Made by a program: the position numbers and the translations under genes. DNA of 64,000 nucleotides from Diplonema papillatum. Taxonomy: Eukaryota > Euglenozoa > Diplonemea > Diplonemida > Diplonemidae. Positions 49,197 to 59,185 of this stretch are shown here, piece by piece (positions within the stretch are counted from its first letter, which is position 1; every line of letters begins with the position of its first letter). The DNA is taken from contig JAPJBO010000014.1 in assembly GCA_030068145.1 (NCBI GenBank), forward strand, positions 310,001-374,000, written 5' to 3'. The notes beneath the pieces were generated by a model. It saw nothing but the letters and a program-made list of their open reading frames with translations, was not told the origin of the DNA and made no database searches.

Positions 49197-49596
49197 AGAA
49201 GACATATCACTCATTCCACGAAAACGTGTCACAGATTTTGCTTCCTCATATCCGACATGTTCAGGTCAAATTTTGAGCAAAATTCGGAAAAATTTTTTTA
49301 GCCCACATGCAATGTGTGAGGAACTGAACCGCCCAAGTAGGACCTTCTGATCATGATCATTTGCCAAATTTGCCACCTGAAACCACGTCCAGGATTTGGG
49401 CTCAGGTTAGTGCGGTCAACGAAAACTCTAGTTTCCCGTTTCTACTTTCTCCTACTCTCGCGGTGTACGGTTTTGGGATGGAAAGAGCTATCCACGGCAA
49501 GTATTGGCACCTTTTTGGAACTCGACATAGCCAAAAATCTGACCCCCAGATGGCACTTTAGACGTTTTTGGGCCGATTTTCGGTCCTCAAAAAAAA

Positions 49597-49667
49597 CACT
49601 CCTCGCAGGAATCGAACCAAGCACCCCCAGAACCACAAGTGGGCGTGCTACCCGTTAGACCACGGGC
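49597..49667 (-). other. tRNA-like SINE head, minus strand
   Basis: GCCCGTGGTCTAACGGGTAG gives an A box and D-arm, and TTGGTTCGATTCC a B box. The T stem and acceptor stem do not pair well, so it is not a functional tRNA. A 5' half of it recurs at 7922-7968. Confidence 0.55.
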
Positions 49668-49889
49668 GAAAAAAACGCGGGCGATTTCATTTTCGGTATT
49701 TGAACCATCCTTCCGGTGGTTCGCGTGCCGCGTCAGGAAGTCTGCGGTTTGACCCCCGCTACACCACCACTGTAAGCAGAACACGCACTACGAGCTCCAA
49801 AACGCTCGACGCCGCGAGGAATCGAACCAGCGACCACTTTGGTGGTTTGCGAGGGAAGAAGAGAAAAATATTCTCGGGTTTTTGGCACA

Positions 49890-49968
49890 AGTAGCATAGC
49901 CGTCAGTGCACTCAACTATGACTCTTTTGGTCGCCGGTTCGAGTCCCACTTTGGGTGCTTTTTTTTCT
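49890..49968 (+). other. tRNA-like SINE head, plus strand
   Basis: A box-like TAGCATAGCCGTCAGTGC and B box GCCGGTTCGAGTCCC followed by eight T (pol III-type terminator). The anticodon stem is poor. It is probably a decayed tRNA or SINE. Confidence 0.45.
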
Positions 49969-50452
49969 CGAAAATCTTTTCGTCGTATCCGGCAGGAGGG
50001 CACAATTTTGGGATTTTCCGCCAGATTTTTGAGGAATCGCGTAGTTCTGTCACGGGACCGTATCGGCACCCCCGTAGAATTCTGTGGCGAGTCAAATCTG
50101 ACTTGTTCCTGCATGCCGAGAAAAAAAAAGTCGATTTTCAGACCCCATTTTTTGGAGACCCGGCCTCAATTTATGGGGGGGGGGGTCGGTCAAAATTTTT
50201 ATCCGACCAGATATTCGGAAAGCCCTGTCCTCAACGGATTCAAACGTGTCCTCAAAATCTCGAAACCGACCATTTTCGGACCTGCAGATGGAAATTTTCG
50301 GCAGAAATCCGAAAAAAGCCGAAATCTGTGACACTTTTTCGTGGAATGAGTGATATATAAGACGAGCGTATCCTCATCTAGTCCAGGCAGCCTCGAGGTC
50401 GCGGTGTTTTGCATCAGGGAAAATGGTTGGCAACCCCTCAACCACAGCCGGG

Positions 50453-52909
50453 CTACGACAAGCGATCAACGAGAGCCTGCAGTGCGTTGTTCTCTTCGAC
50501 GAGCTCCGCAGCGGACAGCATGCGCCGCCGCAGTTCTTCGTCCAGTGCCCGCGCCAGCTCGGCGTTTTCGAAGCAGAGATCCTTCAATTTTGCGGAAGGA
50601 ACGATCTCGCGCGACCCGCCGTGGGGCGGCCGGCATTCGGGCTGCCGGCGTGGGACGCTCGCAGCAGGCGCTGCGGCGTCGCGGAACGACACCGAAGGCG
50701 ACGGGGCCCGCGGCGGGCGCGGGAGCGGGAGCGAGGCCGTCCGCGCCAAAAACGGCGAAGGCGGCGTGGGGACCGGGCTGGGCGACGCGGCCCGGGAGCC
50801 CGCGAGGTGCGGTGAGTGATCGGCGGCGGACACTTGGCAGCCCGCGTCGTGGAAGGAAACGACGCTTTTCAACTGTACCACCGAATCGAGGCGGAAGGTC
50901 CCACGTTCAAGGTCGACGGATTCGTCGTCCACGTGCAAGACCGCCGTGCTTTGCAAAAGCGTATCCAGATGCTGCACAACGTCGTCGTCCAGATCCGGGA
51001 GCGTGAGCCCCGTGTGGGGGTCTAGGTCGGGTTCAGACTCCGCTGACAGAATCTCAGTCACCGAGCCGCAGTCCCGCGCGTTTCGCGTTCGGGGTGATCC
51101 CACCAAGTCGTGCAAAACTACGGTTCCAGGATCCGCCACGATGTCTTCCTCTAAGGGTGCAGCTGGGAACAGAGCAGCATCGTTGTGGGGCACACCGCGC
51201 GTACGGGACATATCGTCGAGAAACCCGAGCCCGTCCGTGCTGGCAGTGCCTGAACGACCGGGGGGGTAAAGGGAGAGCGCTTCTCTCACCGCGGCCGCTT
51301 CTTCGAACGGGTCATCAGCGACGGAGACTGGGGAATGGGCAGGTAGGGAGGCGGGTGCGAGGGATGGGGTTTCGGGGCAAGAGAAGAGCGTGGGGCCCGC
51401 CGGGCCGGGCGGCCCGGTGGCGTAGAACGAGGCTTTTCGGGTGACGCGCAGGGCTTCGGTGGCGAACCCCAGCCAGTCGCCGGCACCGGACCCGACGGCC
51501 CGCGCGACCATCTCCGCCACCTTGCCCACCGATTCGCCGCACCCGCTGGCTGACACCACCAACGGCGGTCCGACAGACACGGACGTCCGCCCCGCCCTGG
51601 CCCACGCGCCATGCAGCGCGTACTTCCACTCCCCCACGAACCCCGGCAGATCGTCACCCCCCAACCCGGTCTCGCCCGTGCACTTTCGGTGCCTCCCGCT
51701 GCTCTTCACCCGCCCCAGGTTCCGCACGACGTCCTCGTCGCCCTCGGCGACCTTCCAGTACCCCTCCGCGTCGCTGTACAGCCGCTTCTCGCCGCACTGC
51801 CAAGCGGGCCACCCGTTGATGGCCTCCCGCTTCCGGTAGATCCCGGCCAGCTTCGGCAGGTCGCCGGAGGTGAGCCACAGCGTCTGCGGGACGTACCCCT
51901 CGGTGTCGCCGTAGAGGCGGTTGGCGACGGGCGAGTTCGATGGGGACGAGAAGTCGGGCGGCTCGGTGCCGGCGGTGAGCGACACCCAGGTGCGCAGCTT
52001 CGTGTCGAGCGCGTAGTGCAGCGGGAGGAGCGAGGCGTTGTGGACGCCGGTTTCCGCGAGGAAGATGTCGGCGCCCGCGGGGCACCCGAGGACGAGCTTT
52101 TCGTACAGGTCGCTGGTGCGCACGGGACCGACCTTCTCCGCGTCGTCGGCGGACCACTCGGTGCCAGGGTCCGTGAGCAGGCAGGCGAACAACGCGTGGC
52201 CGGCCGCGTCCCTCAACAGCCAGTTGATCCCTTGCCAGACCGACGTCTTCAGCACCGGCTGCGGGGCGGCGAGGGTCAGCCAGTCGCTGCGGTTCCAACC
52301 GGCGCGGGCGAGCGCGCCTTCGATCGTCTTCGCTGCGTCCGCGCCCTGGCTGCCGAGCGCGACGATCAACGCTCTCCGCGGTTTCGGCGCAGGGTGTTTA
52401 CTGCGGGGGTACCGTAGGTTTGCCATGGGCACCAGCAGGGGTCCGCGGATGGTCGACACCAACGCGGTGTTCCGGTTGGGGTGGATGGAGAGGACGTCTG
52501 CCCGCGTGGCGTTCAGGAAGCGGTGCGTGATGAGGCCGTGCATTTCGACGGTCATTCCCGGCATGAGGAACAGGTGGTTCGGATTGTCGTCGAGAGCCAC
52601 CCCCAGGTCGATCAGCTTCGTATAGTGCTTCGCCAATGATGCACTTTTCCCGTACGCCAGCTCGACGTGCCTTTCCCGCAACCCGTGCAGCGAGCACCGC
52701 AGGGTTCTGCACAACTTCTCGTACTCTGCAACGCCCATCCGCTGTCCCTTCATGACCTCGCCCCAGTGTGCCACTTCCTCGTAGTTCCACACGCCGTCGC
52801 CGTCCTGGTCGAAGTATCTGAAAATGATGCCGATCCTGCCGAGCCGGTCCATCTCCTTCTCCCCCAGCGACGACTCATCGTCTACGGAGAAACAGGGCAG
52901 GTTGCCCAT
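50453..52909 (-). CDS. EF-hand, metacaspase-like (catalytically empty) protein
   Basis: The frame is open from Met 52954; I prefer Met 52909 because MGNLPCFS is a good N-myristoylation plus palmitoylation signal. Numbering from there (818 aa): one canonical EF-hand (DQDGDGVWNYEE, 34-45), a small barrel-like segment (MTVEMHGL to MANLR, about 116-165), then about 178-303 a caspase-like pattern: RRALIVALGS, GINWLLRDAAGHALF, GCPAGADIFLAETGVHNASL. In metacaspases the matching sites are HxGHG and DxCHSG; here both catalytic His and Cys are absent. Then a Trp-rich GIYRKREAINGWPAWQ module (about 355-390), a long Ser/Pro-rich linker, and a terminal coiled coil (about 772-818). This suggests a calcium-responsive, membrane-anchored scaffold. 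The caspase-like call is by eye. Confidence 0.6.
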   Translation of the reverse strand: MGNLPCFSVDDESSLGEKEMDRLGRIGIIFRYFDQDGDGVWNYEEVAHWGEVMKGQRMGVAEYEKLCRTLRCSLHGLRERHVELAYGKSASLAKHYTKLIDLGVALDDNPNHLFLMPGMTVEMHGLITHRFLNATRADVLSIHPNRNTALVSTIRGPLLVPMANLRYPRSKHPAPKPRRALIVALGSQGADAAKTIEGALARAGWNRSDWLTLAAPQPVLKTSVWQGINWLLRDAAGHALFACLLTDPGTEWSADDAEKVGPVRTSDLYEKLVLGCPAGADIFLAETGVHNASLLPLHYALDTKLRTWVSLTAGTEPPDFSSPSNSPVANRLYGDTEGYVPQTLWLTSGDLPKLAGIYRKREAINGWPAWQCGEKRLYSDAEGYWKVAEGDEDVVRNLGRVKSSGRHRKCTGETGLGGDDLPGFVGEWKYALHGAWARAGRTSVSVGPPLVVSASGCGESVGKVAEMVARAVGSGAGDWLGFATEALRVTRKASFYATGPPGPAGPTLFSCPETPSLAPASLPAHSPVSVADDPFEEAAAVREALSLYPPGRSGTASTDGLGFLDDMSRTRGVPHNDAALFPAAPLEEDIVADPGTVVLHDLVGSPRTRNARDCGSVTEILSAESEPDLDPHTGLTLPDLDDDVVQHLDTLLQSTAVLHVDDESVDLERGTFRLDSVVQLKSVVSFHDAGCQVSAADHSPHLAGSRAASPSPVPTPPSPFLARTASLPLPRPPRAPSPSVSFRDAAAPAASVPRRQPECRPPHGGSREIVPSAKLKDLCFENAELARALDEELRRRMLSAAELVEENNALQALVDRLS

Positions 52910-52989
52910 GACCCGGAAGAGGGGGCAAACCCCCCCCTTTCCCTCCCCCACCAAACGACCGCCCTCTGGGCCCTTCGGGCCCTCTGGAG

Positions 52990-54029
52990 TTTGAGATGGT
53001 AAGCGAACTTCACGTTTGCGAATGATGTCGAGGGGAACCAGGCGACGTTTTTATGCCATGTCCCTGTAAGTTATTTTGCCAGACACCATGAAGACACTGA
53101 ATTGGTGCAGATACCGCAACGAGTTCTTTCTTAGGTTGAGATGGCCACACGAGCACCGAGCCTGAGGCAGCCGGCAAGCCGTCTTCTATGATTAAGATTT
53201 GAACGCATCTTCAACTCGTACCACTCATCGGGTTTCAGGGACTTCTAACCCTCGTTCTTTGCATCTTTCCATCACTGTACTTGTTAGCGAACGGCCATCG
53301 GGAGTCGAGGCTGAAAAACCACCGGTGTAACCATGGTACGGTCTACGAGGTACGCCCTGTCCCCTGGAGCCGGGTATAGAATAGCCTGGTGCTGTCTTCG
53401 ACTCTCTGACGGGTACGATCTACTAGGTCTGTCCCCGTGCTGCATGAATTGCCTGTCGCTGTCGTTGACGGGTTCATCACAGTCCATCATGGAGGGGATG
53501 GACCGGCTTACAATTCGCTGATAGGCCAGGCTCCTGTGCACCACGCACCCGGTATCGCCAGTGCTGATCCGTTATTCTCGGACGAAACTCACGATCTGAT
53601 GAATCATGAACGGCCAGTCCGAACTCCCGCGTTTGGCCAGCAGAATCTCCGAAAAGCCCGTAAGGAAAAGATGTAAGCAACACGCATCTTGCCTGCCAGC
53701 GCACATTTTATTCCGAACGCGCCTTGAGAGGCAACGCGCCGGCGGTGCTCGGGGGGAGAGAAAGGCGAGAGAGGATGAGGGTTAGAGAGAATTGAGAAAG
53801 GGCGAAGGAAGGCCGCCCGGCTCCTTTCTTTGCGCCACGGAGAAGGACGGACCCCACGCGGTGGTTCCGTCCGCACGGCCTGATTTTACGTTGATCCGGG
53901 CTTCTCATGCAGGCAAGAGATGATGTCGTTGGCGTTAGCTACAACAACAACAACAACAACACCCAATAAAGTGTTCTGCCTCTTCCGAAGCGTAAAATTG
54001 CTTTGCGAGACATCCTTCGGGTTCCTTGA
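52990..54029. other. Intergenic, no gene seen
   Basis: Short frames on both strands without family features. (CAA)n-type microsatellite at about 53939-53960. Probably 5' flank of the EF-hand gene and 3' flank of INTS11. Confidence 0.5.
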
Positions 54030-54270
54030 CGCCTCCCAGGAACGGCGGGTGCCAGTTCCCTCCGGAACTACATCGCGTTGCCTACCGCTAACTCCAACAC
54101 GGTGACATCGTCACCAGGATCGTCGGTGGCTCCTCGGCACGCCGGGCTCACAGCAACGCCCACTGTGCTGAAAATCGTAGAGTGCGCCCGGACAGCCATG
54201 TCCTCGTATTCCCGCTCAGCGCGGATGCTTCGGTAGGTCGAGTCGTCCGACGACATAAACGTGGTAGACG
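54030..54270 (-). pseudogene. Broken duplicate of the INTS11 3' end
   Basis: About 240 bp is 80-85% similar to 54318-54570, covering the last ~50 codons of INTS11 and its downstream flank. A frame still reads EYEDMAVRAHSTIFSTVGVA, as in the gene (EYEDMAVALRAHSTIFSTVG), but with deletions that break the frame. It lies just downstream of the gene in the same orientation. Confidence 0.85.
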
Positions 54271-54393
54271 GGATGCATGACGTGACTTGACGCCTCCACT
54301 CCCTATCTGTGCGCGGTGACTGTCAGGAAGCGGGTGCGAGTTCCCTCGGGAACTACATCGAATTGTCCTACCTAACTCCTCGGCACACCGGGC

Positions 54394-56565
54394 TCACAAA
54401 GCAACGCCCACTGTGCTGAAAATCGTAGAGTGAGCCCGGAGCGCGACAGCCATGTCTTCGTATTCCCACTCGAGGATGTACTCCGTCGAGGTCGCGGTAG
54501 CGCGGACGCTTCGGTAGGTAACCGAGTCGTCGGACGCCACAAACGTGGTGGACGGGATGCACGACGTCAGACACCGTTGCAGCGACGCCAGCAGCGCCTC
54601 GCTGTTCTCCGGTGCCGGCACGGGCGGGTCGCGGCGGGGGATGCTGGCCCGAAACAGGACGTCGGTGCGCGCCAGCTTCTTCTCCTCGAACCATTCTTCC
54701 GCGTCCTCCGCCTTCACAGTGTAGTCAACGGACTCCGCGCTGGGAACAGTCACGACCAGTTTGATCAGCTCCTCGGTGCCCCAGTCGTCGAAGCCGTCGG
54801 CTATGGGCAGGTACTTACGGTCGGGCCCCGTCTCTTGCAGAACCCGCCGCAGCGACCGGTCCCACTCCATGTCGCAGCCGCAGTCGGCGTCCGAGGGCCC
54901 GGAGGCGCGGGCGTCGGCGACGGAGACGCCCCACCTCACCCACCACGCAGCGCTGCTGGGGGGGACGGACGACCGCTTTTTGGGGCGCTTGCCGGCGGCA
55001 CGCCCGGCTTCTTCGCCCGCCCTGTTCTCCGCTTCTTCTTCCGCTTCCTCTTCTATCGCCAGGAGCGCGGCGTCGTCCGGCGGGCCCTTCAACTGCTGCA
55101 GGCACTCTTGCACGAAGCCCGACAGCTCTCGGGCGGCGCCGAGAGCTTCGGACGGGACCACCGGCACCAACGAGGCGTTTACTCCGACGGGGATGGCCTG
55201 CCGCAGGGCGACCTTCACGCACTCTCCGTTCGCCGGCGTGCTGACGGTGAGGCGCGGCATTTCGAGCTTGAGCTTCTTTTTCAGCGGGAGCATCGCCTCG
55301 AGGTAGTTGCCGTGGACGAGGCACACGTGCTGCGGCGACGTCTGCTGCACGAGCTTGAGCACGCCGCGCGCGTCCGCGTGGGCAGAGAACGGCATGTTGA
55401 CCACTTTGCACCGGACGTGGTACGGGCTTCTGTCGATGGTCACAACCGGGTCCACCTGCGTGAGGACTTGATGGCCGACGGTTCCTTCCACGCAGAAGCC
55501 GGGGAGGATGACTGCGTTGCGAGGGTCAGTGCACCACACTTTGAAGGCTTGCAGGCTCGCACCCGCGTGCAGCATACCGGGAGTGGAGAAGAGGACGAGG
55601 GGTTCGGTGCTGTTGAGGAGGGTTTTGTCGAACACGCGCACGTCGGGGAAGTCGAAGGACGACGATAGCTTCGACTTGATCGCCGGCGACGTCCACGACG
55701 TGAACAGCTTGTAGTAGTCGTTCGCCCGTCCGACCATCCCGGCCGAAAAGTACACGGGGAACGTCAGCTGCAGGCGCTTGAAGAACGTCTCGAGCAGGAT
55801 CAGCAGCTCCTGCGCCCGCCCCATCGCGAACACGGGGATCAGCACCTTGCCCCCGCCGACTAGCGTGCTGTGCACCAGGGTCAAAAAGTCGCGTTCTCTG
55901 TGCCGCTTCGAGTCGCGTATTGTGCTGCCGTAGGTGCTCTCGCTTATCACCACGTCAGGACGCAGCCCCGGTGGGACGCGGGCCCCCAGTAGATGTCTGT
56001 CGGACGACGTGTTGTAGTCGCCAGTGTACAGCACAGAGGCGCCGTTGGCCTCGATCAGGAACATGCAAGCCCCGAGCACGTGTCCGGCGTAGAAGGCGGT
56101 GATGCGGATGCCCTTGCCGCCCGGCAGCTCGACGGTTTCGCGCTCGCCGATGATGACCGACTTCTCCATCGCCTTCCGCACGTCCTCGCGCGAGAAGACC
56201 TCGTTTCCGTCGGGCGTCTTCGAAGCGACGTTGCGCATGTCGTCGAGCAGCAGCGGCGCCATTGCGTGCGTCGGCGCCGTCATGACCACCGGCCCGCTGT
56301 ACCCGACCTGCTCCGTGAAGAAGGGAAGGGATCCCACGTGGTCCAGGTGGAAGTGCGTGATGAGAACGGCGTCTATCTTGCCCGTGAGGTCCCCCTCGGC
56401 CACCGCCGCGAAGTCCGGGAACATCTTGTAGTTCTTGTACCCCATGTGCATCCCGCAGTCGCACATGATCAGCGCGTCGCCGACGCCGACCAGCACGCAG
56501 CTCCGCCCGACCTCCTTCCCCGCTCCCAGCGGTGTGATCGTGATCGGCCTGCTTTCGTCAGCCAT
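54394..56565 (-). CDS. INTS11: Integrator complex subunit 11, RNA endonuclease
   Basis: Zinc-dependent RNA endonuclease of the metallo-beta-lactamase/beta-CASP family, which in other eukaryotes cleaves nascent snRNA and other transcripts within Integrator in the nucleus. The frame opens at 56595, but Met 56565 (MADESRPITITPLGAG) matches the family start. Numbering from 56595: HFHLDH (81-86), then FYAGHVLGA, YTGDYN and SESTYGSTIRDSKRHRERDF, the signature that separates INTS11 from CPSF73, and PFSAHADARG. All metal ligands are present. An acidic-then-basic insert (about 535-575) and a C-terminal domain make it 723 aa, longer than the human ~600. There is no intron. Near its 5' end is a leader block also found at a recombinase gene. 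Confidence 0.93.
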   Translation of the reverse strand: MADESRPITITPLGAGKEVGRSCVLVGVGDALIMCDCGMHMGYKNYKMFPDFAAVAEGDLTGKIDAVLITHFHLDHVGSLPFFTEQVGYSGPVVMTAPTHAMAPLLLDDMRNVASKTPDGNEVFSREDVRKAMEKSVIIGERETVELPGGKGIRITAFYAGHVLGACMFLIEANGASVLYTGDYNTSSDRHLLGARVPPGLRPDVVISESTYGSTIRDSKRHRERDFLTLVHSTLVGGGKVLIPVFAMGRAQELLILLETFFKRLQLTFPVYFSAGMVGRANDYYKLFTSWTSPAIKSKLSSSFDFPDVRVFDKTLLNSTEPLVLFSTPGMLHAGASLQAFKVWCTDPRNAVILPGFCVEGTVGHQVLTQVDPVVTIDRSPYHVRCKVVNMPFSAHADARGVLKLVQQTSPQHVCLVHGNYLEAMLPLKKKLKLEMPRLTVSTPANGECVKVALRQAIPVGVNASLVPVVPSEALGAARELSGFVQECLQQLKGPPDDAALLAIEEEAEEEAENRAGEEAGRAAGKRPKKRSSVPPSSAAWWVRWGVSVADARASGPSDADCGCDMEWDRSLRRVLQETGPDRKYLPIADGFDDWGTEELIKLVVTVPSAESVDYTVKAEDAEEWFEEKKLARTDVLFRASIPRRDPPVPAPENSEALLASLQRCLTSCIPSTTFVASDDSVTYRSVRATATSTEYILEWEYEDMAVALRAHSTIFSTVGVAL

Positions 56566-56650
56566 CGCGGCGCCCTCATCCACTGCCCCGCCCAAGCCTG
56601 CTCCCTTTTTCCTGCTGGGTTCGACTAAATTTTAAAGCGTAAGTGGGTTT

Positions 56651-56788
56651 GTTGAACGCTTACGCCCCGCCACTAAACCCAGATTTTCCTGTGTTTCGTG
56701 TGGGCTACAGCACATTTACCTCCTTTGATCTATCGCAACTGGCAGTCTCCTCAAGCATTTCCTACAAAGCAGGTGTTTATACAAAAAA
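56651..56788 (-). promoter_or_regulatory. Leader block shared with recombinase gene, copy 2
   Basis: Nearly identical to 46463-46598 and likewise directly upstream of a minus-strand gene, here about 85 bp before the INTS11 start. It runs from TTTTTTGTATAAACACC to GCGTAAGCGTTCAAC (minus strand). A promoter or 5' UTR role is suggested by position only. Confidence 0.6.
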
Positions 56789-56789
56789 G

Positions 56790-57589
56790 ATAACCCCCCA
56801 CTTTGTAGTTGTATTGCTTTCCCCCCCCGCTAGCCTAAGCACCAGGCAACCCCTCGGGTATTTTTCGTGTTGTCGGCGATAAACGCCTATCGGTTGTCCG
56901 GGTGGACCTTTCTTTTTGATTGTGGCGTTCTTCTTTTTTGTGACGATGTTCCGCAAACAACCCTGGGCCACAGGACGTGCGAACATTCTTGCGGGTTGCC
57001 CTGCAATGTTTTGTGCTAAAAACACGTATTCGGCGGTTGATGAAAACTCCTAACCTGAAAATGAAACAAGGTAAATAAACGATCAGGCACGCACAAACAA
57101 AACGAAGCGCCTGTCTTGTCGATTTCAGAAGCAAGGCAATCACGAACGCACGTGTGGTACCAATTTCACTCTACTGCTCCCAGGACGAGCGTTTAGTGTT
57201 GCCACGAGTCTCAGGCACACTCACTACTCTGCACTAGTTGCACAACTAATCTGGTATGTCCGCGCCTCGATGCAAATTCCTACGGGGTTTGCGACGTCCC
57301 TGGCTTAACTGGCACCAGTTGGAATCCTCTTCGTTTCGTATGCCGTTCGGAAGCTGACTCTTCAACCTTCGCTTGCTTCACCAGACGAACGGAAAGAAGA
57401 GGAAAAACACAGCCAACAACAAGAAACGTCAGCAAGAAAAAAAACGAAGGCTGCTATTGAGAGGGTGCTTGAGACACGTTGCTTTAGCCGTAGGAAACAA
57501 CGCCTTCTTGATGGGTGCCGCGCGCGGGCGCGAGGGACCTGTTTTTGCCGTCGATTGCACGCAGGCGTTGCGCTGCCGTCGCGGGGGAG
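56790..57589. other. Intergenic, no gene seen
   Basis: AT-richer than the gene regions, short frames only. Nothing recognisable. Confidence 0.5.
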
Positions 57590-57808
57590 ATATCATCCAT
57601 TGCTTCTAACGTACTGAGTACGTGTCGAGGCTATTTCGCTTCGCTGCCTCAGCAGTATTGCTATTGGGCAATTTGCGTACCTGCTGCCATCATTAGATGT
57701 GGTAGCCGTTTCTCAGGCTCCCTCTCCGGAATCGAACCCTAGTTCCCCGTTACCCGATACAGCCACGGTAGTCCACTACACTACCGTCAAAAGCTGATAG
57801 GGCAGAAG
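57590..57808 (-). rRNA. Fragment of nuclear 18S rRNA gene
   Basis: Minus strand: the universal SSU block CTATCAGCTTTTGACGGTAG ... GGGTTCGATTCCGGAGAGGG ... GCCTGAGAAACGGCTACCAC ... GGCAGCAGGTACGCAAATTG is intact for about 180 bp. It then continues as TGAGGCAGCGAAGCGAAAT, the euglenozoan-type reading, and fades after about 57590. Both sides are non-rRNA, so this is an isolated fragment of about 220 bp, not a gene. It is useful for placing the organism. Confidence 0.9.
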
Positions 57809-58164
57809 CTCTTGCGGGCTAAAGTTCGCTTGGGTATCCGGGGGTTTAGAGACTCCGGGCGAGCATCGTCGAAAAGGGCTCTCTGGTGGAATAGTAAACG
57901 GGTGTGCGCATTTAGTTGGTGTGCAGGGCAGAAGTCTGTTTGCAGTCTGCTTGTCTTTTTGGAGCGCGCTCTCATTTTGGTGCTCAAATTTGGCCTACTT
58001 TTCTTGACGGGCGCGGCCGACCTGTCTGGCCATGCGAGGCAAGCCTTGCGCGTGCCGGAGTCGCGCAGTTAAAAATAGGTCGGAGATTCCTCGAAAGACC
58101 GGGGGGTCGTTTGATGGCAATCGGGACGAAGGTATCTCTGCGCGGAGGCCTTGGCCGATCGTCG

Positions 58165-58660
58165 TGCAGATCGCCACGGGCGTGAGTGTCGTTCTCATGG
58201 TTTCGCATGGTGTGACGAGCACGTTCGCATCGGTGACGCGGTGCGTCTTCTTGCTCGCAGCGACGAAAACATCTTAGCGGCCGAGACGACGAGTCACCGG
58301 GCTACCTCAGGACTGCTTAGCGCAGACATTGCACCGTGGTTTAAGTGGCGGGCTTCACCGTGGATCCGGGTGTCGCATCCTTTCGGAAGCCGGCCGCGAA
58401 CGCCGAATCGTACGATTCGTCCTTCTCCGCGTGGCGCACAGCGTACGGGGCCGACCGCTCGTACTCACCGGTGAGGACGTAGTTGATGGCTAGGATCCCG
58501 AGATCCAGAGAGAAGGGCAAGGGAGCCCAGCCAGACGGCGTCGTTGAAGACCGACAGCAGGGGCGGCGGTGTGACGAGCACGTTCGCGTCGGTGACGCGG
58601 TGCGTCTCCTTGCTCGCAGCGACGGGAGCATCTTTAGTGGCCGAGACGACGAGTCATCGG
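58165..58660 (-). pseudogene. Two broken duplicates of the 172-aa gene 3' part
   Basis: 58345-58660 covers KETHRVTDANVLV (as KKTHRVTDASVLI) through LAINYVLTGEYERSAPYAVR to near the C-terminus, with a deletion and frameshift in the membrane segment. 58165-58344 is a more decayed copy of the THRVTD region and the stretch after the stop. Both are in the gene's orientation, directly downstream of it. Confidence 0.85.
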
Positions 58661-58666
58661 GCCACC

Positions 58667-59185
58667 TCAGGACTGCTTCACCGCGAATCCGGGTGTCGCA
58701 TCCTTTCGGAAGCCGGCCGCGAACGCCGAATCGTACGATTCGTCCTTCTCCGCGTGGCGCACAGCGTACGGGGCCGACTGCTCGTACTCACCGGTGAGGA
58801 CGTAGTTGATGGCTAGGATCACGGGAACGACGAAGGAACCCAGCCAGATGGCGGCGTTGAAGACCGAGACGAAAACGGTTTTAGGCGGGTACTTCTCCAG
58901 CAGGGGCCGCGGCGTGATGAGCACGCTCGCGTCGGTGACGCGGTGCGTCTTCTTCGTGTCCGCCGGCAGCACGAACACGCTCCCGTCGCTGTTCACCTCG
59001 ACGACAACCACCCGGACGTAGTCTTCCAACGCCTTCATCTCCGCCTCCATCCCCACCTTCCACGTCTCCGCCGGCGGCCGGCTGTGCACGGGCATCCGCG
59101 CCCCGTCCGCATCCCACGTCGCCACCCCCTTGCAGAGGAGCGCGCGGGAGCGCGCCAACATGGCTGCCACCCTCCCACCCACCAC
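58667..59185 (-). CDS. Small one-TM protein, probably organelle-targeted
   Basis: 172 aa from the first Met; Met at 59161 (MLARSRALLCKG) is an alternative with a typical short basic presequence. The middle (about 45-90) is a compact domain (EDYVRVVVVEVNSDGSVFVL, KKTHRVTDASVLI). One clear transmembrane helix lies at about 103-130 (TVFVSVFNAAIWLGSFVVPV). The C-terminal 40 residues are charged. No family was recognised; a subunit of a mitochondrial membrane complex is one possibility. The presence of two decayed partial copies downstream supports it being the functional parent. Confidence 0.6.
   Translation of the reverse strand: MVGGRVAAMLARSRALLCKGVATWDADGARMPVHSRPPAETWKVGMEAEMKALEDYVRVVVVEVNSDGSVFVLPADTKKTHRVTDASVLITPRPLLEKYPPKTVFVSVFNAAIWLGSFVVPVILAINYVLTGEYEQSAPYAVRHAEKDESYDSAFAAGFRKDATPGFAVKQS

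Larger units (their letters stand above)
49205..50355. mobile_element. TIR element Z, copy 2 (1.15 kb)
   Basis: Terminal inverted repeats of about 34 bp (CACTCATTCCACGAAAA and on to GTGTCACAGATTT at 49208-49238; complement 50322-50352) flanked by TA. The last ~210 bp equals 16980-17190 of copy 1 almost exactly. The interior contains two tRNA-like sequences and no transposase. Confidence 0.85.

Noticed and set aside
53284..53704. Short overlapping frames on both strands
   Set aside because: No family features and mutual overlap; neither can be preferred.
54430..55668. 412-aa plus-strand ORF
   Set aside because: Antisense to INTS11, no recognisable domain, Arg/Gly-rich composition typical of shadow frames.
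57373..57609. 78-aa plus-strand ORF
   Set aside because: Overlaps the 18S fragment in antisense and has only a basic low-complexity start.
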